Positions 6,797 to 13,799 of a stretch of DNA of 14,955 bases are shown here, piece after piece. The notes beneath the pieces were generated by a model. It had not been told where the DNA came from, searched no databases, and saw only the letters and a list, made by a program, of their open reading frames with translations. Position 1 is the stretch's first letter; each line of letters opens with the position of its first letter. The stretch comes from Burkholderiales bacterium (GTDB taxonomy: Bacteria; Pseudomonadota; Gammaproteobacteria; Burkholderiales; JAEUMW01). The position numbers and the translations under genes were made by a program. Location of the stretch: NCBI GenBank assembly GCA_016791285.1, contig JAEUMX010000415.1:1-14955 (forward strand), in the 5' to 3' direction.

Positions 6797-8020
6797 ATGA
6801 CCAGCCTGCAGACCACGCTGCTTCTCCCGACCGCGCTCTTCCTGCTGCTCTGGGGCGTCTACGCAGTGTTCCTCGGGCACGAGAGCCAGGTCTCCTCGGT
6901 CGTCCCCCTCGCCATCCTGGCGGTGCTGCTCGTGGTGAGCGCGGCGAACGTCGAGGTCTTTCTTCTGCGCCCGCTGCGGCGTCTCAAGAGGGTGGTGCAG
7001 CGCATGGCGCAGGACGGTTTTTTCGAGCCGCTGGACGCTCCGGCGTCAGGAGAGTTGCGTGAGCTTGGCACCGAGCTCGAGCGTTTGCACGAGCGCGTCC
7101 GTGAGTCCGACACCCGGCTCGCCGAGGCGTCGAGCCAGCGCCGCAATCTGGAGGCAAGTCTGCGCGAGATCGAGGACCGCTACGCCCTGGTCGTGGAACG
7201 CGCCAACGACGGCACGTGGGAATGGGATATCCAATCCGGCGTCACGCAGTTCTCGCCGCGCTGGAAGGGCATGCTCGGCTGCCTCGACGCGGACGTCGCC
7301 AGCATCGACGACTGGAAGCGCCTCGTGCATCCCGACGATCGCGACGCGGTCACAACGCGGCTGGACAATCACGTGCAGGCGCTGACCCCTCATTTCGAGG
7401 GGGAGTACCGCCTGCGGCACGCCGATGGCCGTTACCTGTGGGTGCACTCGCGCGGCACCGCGATCCGCCACGCCAGCGGCAAGCCGTATCGCGTGCTGGT
7501 CATGGACAACGACATCCACGCGCGCAAAGAACTCGAGGAGACGCTCATCCAGGCGGCGGAAGGGCTCTCGTCCGTGTCCGGCATGGATTTCTTCCAGGCG
7601 CTGATGAAGAACCTGTCTGCCATCCTGCACACCCGCGACAACCTCGTCTGCTATTGCCCCGACGATCCGCCGACCAAGGCGCGCACGCTCGCGTACTACT
7701 CCAACGGCGAGTTCTGGGAGAACTTCGAATACGATCTCGCGGGCACGTCCTGCGGTGCGGTCATCGAGCGCAAGGAAATCGTCTACTGCCCGACCGGGGT
7801 GTGCGACATCTGGCCGGAGGAAGAACAATACGACCGCGACAGCTACATCGGCGTGCCCATGTTCGATTCCACCGGCAGGATCATCGGCCACTTCGCCTGC
7901 ATGGACGGCAAGCCGATGCGCCAAGACCTGCCGCACCTGGCGCTGTTCAAGATCTTCTCGGTGCGCGCAGCGGCGGAACTGGAGCGCACGCTGCTGAGAG
8001 AAAAGCTCGGGCAGGCGTGA
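6797..8020 (+). CDS. membrane-anchored PAS-GAF sensor protein without an output domain
   Basis: A 407-residue protein. The ATG at 6797, after CTGGAGGA, is preferred to upstream codons because the first membrane helix starts directly behind it. Residues about 5-26 and 33-57 are two membrane segments (PTALFLLLWGVYAVFLG; AILAVLLVVSAANVEVFLL). Residues 60-125 form a HAMP-like/coiled-coil linker. Residues about 126-248 are a PAS_3-type domain (ERANDGTWEWD, LVHPDDRDAV, EYRLRHADGRYLWVHSRG). Residues about 255-400 are a GAF domain (DNLVCYCPDD, SYIGVPMFDSTGRIIGHFAC). It ends there: no kinase, GGDEF, EAL or methyl-accepting region. It presumably senses a small ligand or redox state and passes the signal to a partner. 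A damaged paralogue lies at 356-1152. Confidence 0.85.
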   Translation: MTSLQTTLLLPTALFLLLWGVYAVFLGHESQVSSVVPLAILAVLLVVSAANVEVFLLRPLRRLKRVVQRMAQDGFFEPLDAPASGELRELGTELERLHERVRESDTRLAEASSQRRNLEASLREIEDRYALVVERANDGTWEWDIQSGVTQFSPRWKGMLGCLDADVASIDDWKRLVHPDDRDAVTTRLDNHVQALTPHFEGEYRLRHADGRYLWVHSRGTAIRHASGKPYRVLVMDNDIHARKELEETLIQAAEGLSSVSGMDFFQALMKNLSAILHTRDNLVCYCPDDPPTKARTLAYYSNGEFWENFEYDLAGTSCGAVIERKEIVYCPTGVCDIWPEEEQYDRDSYIGVPMFDSTGRIIGHFACMDGKPMRQDLPHLALFKIFSVRAAAELERTLLREKLGQA

Positions 8021-8212
8021 TGCCGACCGGCACACCGCGAGCCTTGCTGAAACCTAATCCTTCGGCCTAGAACGAGTGGACGATGGCGGGGCATGCCACC
8101 GCCGCGTACATTGACGTGGAGGCTGCGGGTGCATCCGGTCTGCGACGAGGCGCGTAGATGGGAGCATCGACCCGGTACCAGAACGGGTCATCGGCCCCAA
8201 GGAGACGGTGAC

Positions 8213-8428
8213 GTGGAGGCTTTGCTGCAACGCCTGACGGATTCTGTGGATGATCGCGCGCGCCGCGTGCCCGCTGGCGCACGCTGGGTGCTGTGGGTCA
8301 TCCTCCTGATCCTGCCCGGGTCGTTCCTCCTGCTCCCGGTGCTGCTCTGGGCGAAGATGCTGCCGCCGCGGCGCAACCTTCCAGGCCGCAGCGAGCGACC
8401 GCCGCGCTCAACCGATCCGCAACGGTAG
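8213..8428 (+). CDS. small single-helix membrane protein
   Basis: A 71-residue hypothetical protein. GTG 8213 is chosen because AAGGAG stands eight bases before it and an acidic amphipathic start (VEALLQRLTDSVDDRARR) follows; the longer ORF from 8093 adds 40 residues with no ribosome site. Residues about 25-50 (WVLWVILLILPGSFLLLPVLLW) are one hydrophobic membrane helix, followed by a basic tail (PPRRNLPGRSERPPR) that would face the cytoplasm under the positive-inside rule. I do not recognise a family. It stands 192 bp after the PAS-GAF stop and converges on the HAD gene. Confidence 0.55.
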   Translation: MEALLQRLTDSVDDRARRVPAGARWVLWVILLILPGSFLLLPVLLWAKMLPPRRNLPGRSERPPRSTDPQR

Positions 8429-8431
8429 CTC

Positions 8432-8463
8432 GGAAAAGCCGCTGGCGGGATAGACCGCCAGCG
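8432..8463 (-). terminator. rho-independent-like terminator of the ferritin-HAD unit
   Basis: Perfect 9-bp stem CGCTGGCGG / CCGCCAGCG with a 6-base loop at 8440-8463. Read leftward it is followed by GGCTTTTCC, giving a short T-run. It lies 23 bp past the HAD stop codon and would also insulate the convergent small membrane protein gene. Confidence 0.65.
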
Positions 8464-8485
8464 TCGGCGGCTTGTTGGGCACTGC

Positions 8486-9127
8486 TCAAACGATGGCACG
8501 CGACACCCGGATCGGGACCTGCAATTCCTCGATCAGGATTCGATGTACGTCCGCGACGGACGCGACCTGGAAGCCGACCAGACCCGCTGCACGAGCGCCC
8601 GCGACATTTTCCGCCAGATCGTCGAAAAACGCGATACGCGCCAGCGGCACGCCGATGTGCTCGGCGACCCGACGAAACGCCTCGGGCGAGGGTTTGCGCA
8701 TGCCGAGATCGCACGAGCAGAAAACGGCCGAGAATGGACGCAGCGTGTCGCGATAGCGCGCCGACCAGTAGACGTGATGCATCGGGTTCGTGTTCGAGAA
8801 AACGTACAGCGGCACATGCGATGCGAGCGCGCGCAGAAGACGGTCGATGCCGGGCAGGGGCTCGCCGAAGATCGCATTCCACCCCCTCAGCAGCTGCTGG
8901 TCCGAGAGTTCCACGCCGAGCGTCTCGCGCAGGGACGCGAAGTAGGTTTCGGCGTCGATCTCTCCGACCTCGAGGGCCTGGTAGAAGACGTCGTAGGTGA
9001 AGCGCGGCGCCAGGCTCGGCGCCGTCACGCCGGCCGCCTGCGCCCACGCCGCGACGGCGCGACCGAAATCGATGTCGACGATGACGCCGCCGAAGTCGAA
9101 GAGCAGCGCGTCGACGTTCGAGCTCAA
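8486..9127 (-). CDS. HAD-IA family hydrolase (YihX-like phosphatase)
   Basis: A 213-residue cytoplasmic phosphatase of the haloacid dehalogenase superfamily. TTG 9127 is the likely start: AGGA sits five bases upstream and the codon lies eight bases after the ferritin stop; no ATG is available. Motif I is FDFGGVIVDIDF (nucleophile D11; the usual second Asp is Gly, as in YihX FDLGNV). Motif II is VFSNTN (S111, N112), motif III lysine K145 in MRKPSPE, motif IV FFDDLAENV (D169, D170). The cap lies at about residues 20-95. YihX-type members dephosphorylate alpha-glucose-1-phosphate or other sugar phosphates and FMN; the substrate here cannot be read from sequence. Probably cotranscribed with the upstream ferritin-like gene. 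Confidence 0.88.
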   Translation of the reverse strand: MSSNVDALLFDFGGVIVDIDFGRAVAAWAQAAGVTAPSLAPRFTYDVFYQALEVGEIDAETYFASLRETLGVELSDQQLLRGWNAIFGEPLPGIDRLLRALASHVPLYVFSNTNPMHHVYWSARYRDTLRPFSAVFCSCDLGMRKPSPEAFRRVAEHIGVPLARIAFFDDLAENVAGARAAGLVGFQVASVADVHRILIEELQVPIRVSRAIV

Positions 9128-9134
9128 GGTGTTC

Positions 9135-9422
9135 CTACTTGTGTGCAATCGGCTTGTCGGTGAAGAGGTAGTCCTTCATCTCTTTCGAGAAGGTCGAGTC
9201 CTGGCGGCGGATCCACTCGAGCACCATCGCCGCATGCTCCTTTTCCTCGTCGCGATTGTGTTCGAGGATCGCCTTGAGCTGCGGATCCTTGCACGCATCG
9301 GCCCGCTGGTTGTACCAGTCCACGGCTTCCAGCTCTTCCATCAGCGAGACGATGGCTCGATGCATGTCCCGCGTTTCGTCCGACATTTCGGAAACGGGTT
9401 CATGGTATCCGACACTCGACAT
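9135..9422 (-). CDS. encapsulated-ferritin-like (EncFtn) diiron protein
   Basis: A 95-residue ferritin-superfamily protein closely resembling the Rhodospirillum rubrum encapsulated ferritin (shared stretches IVSxMEELEAVDWYxQR and HNRDEEKEHAAM). EncFtn subunits have one two-helix hairpin and make a diiron ferroxidase centre at a dimer interface, oxidising Fe2+ for storage in an encapsulin shell. The ligands are present: E30, E60 and H63 (E32, E62, H65 in R. rubrum), with entry-site-like E29 and E32 and W36. It stops at YLFTDKPIAHK, so the C-terminal tail that carries the encapsulin-targeting peptide is absent, and no encapsulin gene is visible here. The ATG at 9422 follows a strong AAGGAGGAG. 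The HAD gene follows at once. Confidence 0.9.
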   Translation of the reverse strand: MSSVGYHEPVSEMSDETRDMHRAIVSLMEELEAVDWYNQRADACKDPQLKAILEHNRDEEKEHAAMVLEWIRRQDSTFSKEMKDYLFTDKPIAHK

Positions 9423-9596
9423 GGCTTCTCCTCCTTGAGGGTGGTGGGGCGTTCCAGAGTATCGCTACATTATGACTTCCGAACGGGGCCGCGGCCGTCG
9501 CAGCGGACGAATACTTGAACTTTCGTTGACTACCGCGTGATCTGCGCCAGGCACACTGCCTTCCAACGAGCTCCGAAAAAAGCGCAGGAGGCAGAC

Positions 9597-10001
9597 ATGA
9601 ACGCGATCAGCCAGCAGATTTCCTCGACGGTTCGCAACGGTTCTCGCGGTCTTGCGCCGCGCTCTCAGCGCTCCTGGACCAACACCGATCTGCGCGCGCA
9701 GTCCGACGCTTACCGCGGCAGTGGCGGCTGCAGCGAGGAGAACGGGGACTTCGGCTTCCGCCCCGCCTTCCGCGACGACGACACGGGCAAGGTCTATCGC
9801 GCGTGCTTTCTCGACGGCAATCCTGCCCCCTTCCATGTCCTCGACGGTCTGCCGCAAGAGATGGTCGTGAGCCGGGCCGAATCCGGTCGCGTACTCGCGG
9901 TCAAGGGGTCGTTGGTATCCGGCTTCGTTCGCCGCGGCAGGTTCTACACCCGGGACGAGGCGGCTGCCGCCGTCTCGGAGACGTCGTCGTGGGCGGCGTG
10001 A
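9597..10001 (+). CDS. hypothetical protein, 134 residues
   Basis: Unknown function. ATG 9597 follows GCAGGAGGC, a good ribosome site, and is preferred over the codon at 9537. No signal peptide or membrane helix. The N-terminus (about 1-45) is polar and Ser/Arg-rich and looks disordered. The rest (GDFGFRPAFRDDDTGKVYRACFLDG, then HVLDGLPQEMVV and GRFYTRDEAA) has the feel of a small compact domain with alternating hydrophobic strands. It is transcribed away from the ferritin-like gene across a 174-bp gap, so the two may share a regulatory region, and it converges on the lipoprotein gene. Codon use matches the chromosome. I cannot assign a family. Confidence 0.75.
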   Translation: MNAISQQISSTVRNGSRGLAPRSQRSWTNTDLRAQSDAYRGSGGCSEENGDFGFRPAFRDDDTGKVYRACFLDGNPAPFHVLDGLPQEMVVSRAESGRVLAVKGSLVSGFVRRGRFYTRDEAAAAVSETSSWAA

Positions 10002-10069
10002 CAGCCAGGCAAGGTTGTACGTGAGATGAAAGGAAGTGCACCGACACCGTGTTCGCCGAGGTCGAGCCG

Positions 10070-10813
10070 TCAGCCAGGCTCGTTGCCGGTCGCGCGCAAT
10101 GGCGCACGCTCGCCGGCGCTCACCTTCGTGCACGGCGGATAGGCGACGCCCTTGATCGCTACCGTCGCCACCGTGTCCTTGGTCCAGAGCGTCGTCGAGG
10201 GATCGCCCACTGCTTCGTACTTCGAGCCGGAGGCGCTCGCCAGCGGACGCATGTCGAACGACTGGTCGCCGACGGTGAGTCGCATGGCGTTGCCGACGTA
10301 GCCGATGGTCACCCTTTGATCGCCGCAACGCAGGTCGCTGGCGAACGCAAGGGCCGTGTACGGTTTCATCTCGATCACGCCGACATCGATCACGTCCGGC
10401 TGCGGCGTGATCACCACGGGATCGGACACCCACGTCGGACGGCCGTGCAGGGAAAACGCCGCGCGAACGCTGTACGGCCTGCCGTCGACCAGCCTCGCGC
10501 GATCGACGTCGAGCTCGAACGGAACCGGGACCTGCCTGCCCTGGAGATCCATGCGTTGTTCCGCCACCACCGGGCCGCTGGCACCGGACGCGTCCTTCAG
10601 CTCCACGACCGCGCGCGTCTCGGGAGGCAGCGCGACCCGCGCGCGATAGGTGAGGGAACCCTTGACCGTAAGCGCTTCCTTGGCAAGCACCTGTCGGGAA
10701 GACATCTGCCTGGAGGCCGTCTGCTGCGCGCCGACAGGGCTGCGCCCGGCCGCGCAACCGATCAGGACGGCAATGGATGCAAGCGAAACCAGAATCGCGG
10801 CAATCGTGCGCAT
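10070..10813 (-). CDS. YbaY-MliC two-domain lipoprotein
   Basis: A 247-residue lipoprotein. ATG 10813 is chosen because it directly starts a signal peptide (MRTIAAILVSLASIAVLIGC) with lipobox LIGC and lipidated Cys20; the upstream GTG adds a polar stretch before it. Residues about 45-155 resemble the YbaY/YscW-type beta-sandwich domain (LTVKGSLTYRARVALPPE, AVVELKDAS, PVPFELDVD). Residues about 157-230 resemble MliC, the membrane-bound inhibitor of C-type lysozyme (DLRCGDQRVTIGYVG, SGSKYEA, C228), with paired Cys163 and Cys228. It would sit on the periplasmic side of a membrane, probably protecting peptidoglycan from host or competitor lysozyme. It follows the MBL-fold gene on the same strand with a 54-bp gap. 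Confidence 0.85.
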   Translation of the reverse strand: MRTIAAILVSLASIAVLIGCAAGRSPVGAQQTASRQMSSRQVLAKEALTVKGSLTYRARVALPPETRAVVELKDASGASGPVVAEQRMDLQGRQVPVPFELDVDRARLVDGRPYSVRAAFSLHGRPTWVSDPVVITPQPDVIDVGVIEMKPYTALAFASDLRCGDQRVTIGYVGNAMRLTVGDQSFDMRPLASASGSKYEAVGDPSTTLWTKDTVATVAIKGVAYPPCTKVSAGERAPLRATGNEPG

Positions 10814-10867
10814 GGATGTTCCCGAGCAGGAGGGCACGGATTCTATCGCGTCGCCGCCGCTCCCGCT

Positions 10868-11590
10868 TCACGCAAGGACATCTCTCATGGCCTGTGCGAG
10901 GTCGCCGATGGCCCGCTCCCCGTCCCCGACGAACGTCGATCCGTGCATGGTCGCCAGTGTTCTCGGCTTGAGCGCCGCCAGCCGCTTCAGCGTCGGCTCC
11001 GTTTGGTTCGTGTACGGCAAATAGTTCGCGAGAGGTCCCTGCTGGTAGTCGGTCAGCGTCTGTTTGAACCGGCCGACCACGTCCGAGCTCGTGCTGGGCT
11101 CGACGTTCCCGCTCTGGTGGAACAGGTCGGAACACAACAGCGTGCCGTGCTTTTCCTCGAACAGCAGGCTCGCCTCCCAGCAGTGCGGCACATGGGGCGT
11201 CTGGAGAAAACGAAAACGGTACTTGCCGGTGCGAAGCTGCTCGCCATCCGCCAGTGCCTGCGCGGGTCGGAGTGCTACCACATCGTCGACGCTCACCAGC
11301 TTGGCGACCAGACTGCATACGGCCGTCGCGGCGGGCGCCAGGGTCTGCCATTCCCGCAGCGCGCCGCATTCATCGGCTTCGAAATGACTGAACCCGATCC
11401 ACCGGATCTCGGAGGGTGGCAGCAGCCTGGCAACGGCGTCGCGCACGACCGGAAAGAGCCCCTTCATACCCGTGTGGAACAACAGCGGCTCATCGTCGCG
11501 CACGAGGAACTGATTGAACTGCAGATCCGCCTCGGGCATGAACGTGGAGATGCGATAAATATCGGGGGCGATTTCCGTGATCCGGGCCAT
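10868..11590 (-). CDS. MBL-fold metallo-hydrolase, ODP (diiron oxygen-binding) family
   Basis: A 240-residue protein with the metallo-beta-lactamase fold of flavodiiron proteins, but with no flavodoxin domain. The ATG at 11590 follows AGAGGAGA. The metal ligands fit the diiron version of the motif: H69, E71 and D73 in [10 protein letters not shown], then H133 or H136 in [12 protein letters not shown]155 in [10 protein letters not shown], and H216 in TMHGSTF. In flavodiiron proteins this centre reduces O2 or NO; stand-alone ODP proteins serve as oxygen sensors or have unknown roles. The substrate is not deducible here. It probably forms a unit with the downstream lipoprotein; the truncated P-loop gene lies just upstream. 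Confidence 0.85.
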   Translation of the reverse strand: MARITEIAPDIYRISTFMPEADLQFNQFLVRDDEPLLFHTGMKGLFPVVRDAVARLLPPSEIRWIGFSHFEADECGALREWQTLAPAATAVCSLVAKLVSVDDVVALRPAQALADGEQLRTGKYRFRFLQTPHVPHCWEASLLFEEKHGTLLCSDLFHQSGNVEPSTSSDVVGRFKQTLTDYQQGPLANYLPYTNQTEPTLKRLAALKPRTLATMHGSTFVGDGERAIGDLAQAMRDVLA

Positions 11591-11606
11591 TGCGTTTCTC
11601 CTCTCA

Positions 11607-11714
11607 TCATGCGCCTCGCCTCGACCTGGGCTCAGAGCGCATCAAGGTCTGCTTGGCAAGGGCAGCCCGCGTGCTCTTCTCGCTACCTTTGGGGCCAACG
11701 AGGATGACGAACAT
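11607..11714 (-). pseudogene. beheaded P-loop NTPase/kinase gene (N-terminal fragment)
   Basis: A 35-residue ORF (MFVILVGPKGSEKST...) whose first 15 residues look like strand 1 plus Walker A of a small ATP-binding kinase. The expected GxGK is SEK (E in place of G), and after about residue 22 the sequence loses resemblance and stops at 11607. It sits between the 3' end of the low-GC OLD gene and the start of the MBL gene. It is most likely the surviving start of a chromosomal gene cut by rearrangement; a chance ORF is possible because it is short. Confidence 0.4.
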
Positions 11715-11742
11715 GGCGCTTGCTGGGTGGCTGTGCGCCCGC

Positions 11743-13437
11743 TCATGCCATAGCCTTGTTAATTACCTTCGTAAGCGCATAGAAGTGAGCGAAATCCTCT
11801 GACCCTGGTGTCGCCTGCTTCTTGAACTCCTGATAGAAGAGGCCTTTCAACTTCCGCTTCGCCGCGTCTTGTTCGTCCTTCGTGCCGGCGGTGGCGGCCT
11901 GTACTAAGTCAGGGTTGGTCTGATACACGGCCTTTGTCACGACATCAGGTAGCAGCCCTTCAATGTTTCTCTTGCCGGCCACATTCAAACCGACTGGAAG
12001 ATAGTGTTTGGATTTCTCCAGTTGAAGACACTTGAGCGTTCTCTCGATCTGACTTTCAGCATCTAGGTCAAACGTCACGAAAAACTTGCGGTGTCTATTT
12101 TTCACGAACCTGAGTAGCACCGCATTGCTCAAAGAGCCTGTACCTTCGTAAGGGACGATGTCTCCTTGTAGTTGAAGGCGGTTACTGCCATGTTCTGGTC
12201 CTCGCAACATTTCGAAGTACTTGACGTCGGTTTCTCCTTCAACAAGCAGGATCGTATCCGCGCCCGCGAGCATCATCGATTTCCAAGGCTTGAACTCTTC
12301 GGCGTCCAGTCCAAGCGCTAGGCCAAACGGTGCCATCCAGTTGTCACCGCTAGTGTCAACTCGTTCTGTAGCGCGAAGCTGGTTGTACGCAGTGCGGCGT
12401 GACAGGAGGATGTTAGAGGCTGGATCCTTTAGATTAAGGAGATAAGGACTATGCGTGGTCACGATGACCTGGACCCGAAACTCTTCGGCTAGATCACGAA
12501 GAACGCGACCAAACTCGGCCTGCGCGGCCGGATGAAGGAAGCTCTCAGGCTCCTCCACGAGAATTACTGGCGTGATCTTCGATGCCGATTCTTCAGAGTC
12601 GCCTATTTGCCTCGCGCGAAATAGGCCCAGCAGCACAAGCGTGCGGTTCCTTGTCCCGCTTCCCCAATCGTCGAGAGGAACTTCTACCGTCTTGTCGCCG
12701 AGCGTTATGCTGAATGGGAGATAGCCGAAATCGAAGGGGGGCAATGAGAGACCAACGCGGTACTTGGTTTGCAACCGACCAAGCAGTCCCTCGAACTCGG
12801 CCTGCTGCGACTTCGATATCTTGGCGAGCCCTCGACTTACCGTCTTCTTCATAGACTCGACGAGGTGCTCATGCTGGCCAGTGATCTCTCGAATGTGCCC
12901 AGCTACGCTCCGCCGTGGATACATATACCGAGTCTCTGGTTCTGTCGAATTGTGGAAAATGATGCTTCGCGATGATTGCAGCTTCTTCAGGACTTGCTGG
13001 GCATCAAGCCCGGTAAACTCCGAGTCGGTGATTCGTACGGTAACTGTAGGCTCTGGCTTCTCTCCGCGGTACAAGACAGCAATATCTACGGATAGGGGAT
13101 TCGCAGGGCTCTCAAGTTTCAACTGAGTGGCTACAAACTGGTAGAAGCCAACATCCCGAACCTTGTCCAACTCTATTGTGACCTCAAGAGAAACCTCCTG
13201 CTTTGAGGGTTCGGTGTCTTTCCATTTCGGGTAGTCGTCCTTACGCGAGAATTCCTCTTCATCGTCGAACGGAAAGGGTCCGGGCACCTCACCTCGAACC
13301 ATTGCTCGCAACGCCCGCACGACGTTCGTTTTTCCTGAGTCGTTTGGTCCGCAGATCGCAGCGTAGGAGGAGGGGAATGCGAGGTCTACGGACTCCAGCG
13401 TCCGGTAGTTGCGGATCTTTGCAGACGTGAGTCGCAC
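11743..13437 (-). CDS. OLD-family ATPase with TOPRIM nuclease domain
   Basis: A 564-residue Overcoming-Lysogenization-Defect type protein. GTG 13437 follows GGAGG and starts the ABC ATPase fold (VRLTSAKIRNYRTLESVDL). Walker A GPNDSGKT (30-37), signature-like WGSGTRNR (258-265), Walker B VILVEEPESFLHP (291-303), H-loop TTHS (327-330). The C-terminal TOPRIM domain shows LLVEGETDVKYF (E400) and FVTFDLD (D457, D459). OLD proteins are ATP-controlled, metal-dependent DNases acting in anti-phage defence (GajA of Gabija, P2 Old, retron Eco8 effector). Length fits GajA (about 580), but no helicase gene is adjacent, so it reads as a class 1, single-gene OLD. Clearly less GC-rich than its flanks, suggesting acquisition. 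An attC-like site lies just upstream. Confidence 0.92.
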   Translation of the reverse strand: MRLTSAKIRNYRTLESVDLAFPSSYAAICGPNDSGKTNVVRALRAMVRGEVPGPFPFDDEEEFSRKDDYPKWKDTEPSKQEVSLEVTIELDKVRDVGFYQFVATQLKLESPANPLSVDIAVLYRGEKPEPTVTVRITDSEFTGLDAQQVLKKLQSSRSIIFHNSTEPETRYMYPRRSVAGHIREITGQHEHLVESMKKTVSRGLAKISKSQQAEFEGLLGRLQTKYRVGLSLPPFDFGYLPFSITLGDKTVEVPLDDWGSGTRNRTLVLLGLFRARQIGDSEESASKITPVILVEEPESFLHPAAQAEFGRVLRDLAEEFRVQVIVTTHSPYLLNLKDPASNILLSRRTAYNQLRATERVDTSGDNWMAPFGLALGLDAEEFKPWKSMMLAGADTILLVEGETDVKYFEMLRGPEHGSNRLQLQGDIVPYEGTGSLSNAVLLRFVKNRHRKFFVTFDLDAESQIERTLKCLQLEKSKHYLPVGLNVAGKRNIEGLLPDVVTKAVYQTNPDLVQAATAGTKDEQDAAKRKLKGLFYQEFKKQATPGSEDFAHFYALTKVINKAMA

Positions 13438-13460
13438 GAAACCTCCGTTCTAACTTATGT

Positions 13461-13541
13461 GCCTAACGAATAGTGCTTACGCCGACGGGCAAGCGTGTGA
13501 AGAGGAGATGCTGTCATTGGGCGGAAGAACCTTCGTTGAAC
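13461..13541 (-). other. attC-like (integron recombination) site upstream of the OLD gene
   Basis: Read leftward (minus strand), the 81-bp element begins GTTCAAC (fits RYYYAAC), 4-base spacer, GTTCTTCCGCCC, central 34 bases, CGGCGTAAGCAC, 5-base spacer, and ends GTTAGGC (fits GTTRRRY and is the commonest core sequence). The two inner boxes pair at 9 of 12 positions and the outer boxes pair apart from one mismatch and wobbles. Box order and spacers fit integron attC sites. GTTAGGC ends 23 bp before the OLD start codon, as expected for a cassette gene. The outer consensus alone would occur by chance; the inner pairing is the main support. No integrase gene is in the window. Confidence 0.35.
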
Positions 13542-13799
13542 TGAACCGCCACTCAGGCGGTGGCTATGGGGATTGTAAGGCGAGACCGCTCGAAGTCAAT
13601 CGAATGGCATGAAACTGCCGGAGGGGGCGAGATTCTCCGAGGCGCTCCAATGGTCGCGCGGTGCCATTCGGGCGACGCCGGGACGGTGAACGTCGCTTTC
13701 GCAGACGCCGTCGCCCGCGCCCGGGAAGAGCGAGAGCGCGGACGGTAGCGCCGTTGGATCGCTGCACAACAGAATGGGCGACATCAACCGTGCCACGAC
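13542..13799. other. 258-bp gap without a recognisable gene
   Basis: Between the attC-like site and the native end of the DUF2283 gene. ORFs on both strands are short and do not resemble proteins. A small inverted repeat ACCGCC-actca-GGCGGT is near its edge (13544-13560). The switch from low to high GC happens here. Confidence 0.5.

Noticed and set aside
7046..8035. 329-codon leftward ORF.
   Set aside because: Antisense shadow of the PAS-GAF gene with no domain sense.
10063..10082. Hairpin CGAGCC / GGCTCG at the lipoprotein stop codon.
   Set aside because: Only six base pairs, overlapping coding sequence and with no T-run.
9465..11369. Very long leftward ORF of 634 codons.
   Set aside because: It runs in another frame through the MBL and lipoprotein genes and antisense to the 9597-10001 gene. 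Its composition is Arg/Gly-rich, as expected of a high-GC shadow frame.
1123..13437. A split Gabija system (UvrD helicase plus OLD/TOPRIM nuclease in one window).
   Set aside because: The genes are nearly 8 kb apart with many unrelated genes between. The helicase (921 residues) is about twice GajB size and has extra domains GajB lacks. Co-occurrence looks accidental, though a functional link cannot be excluded.
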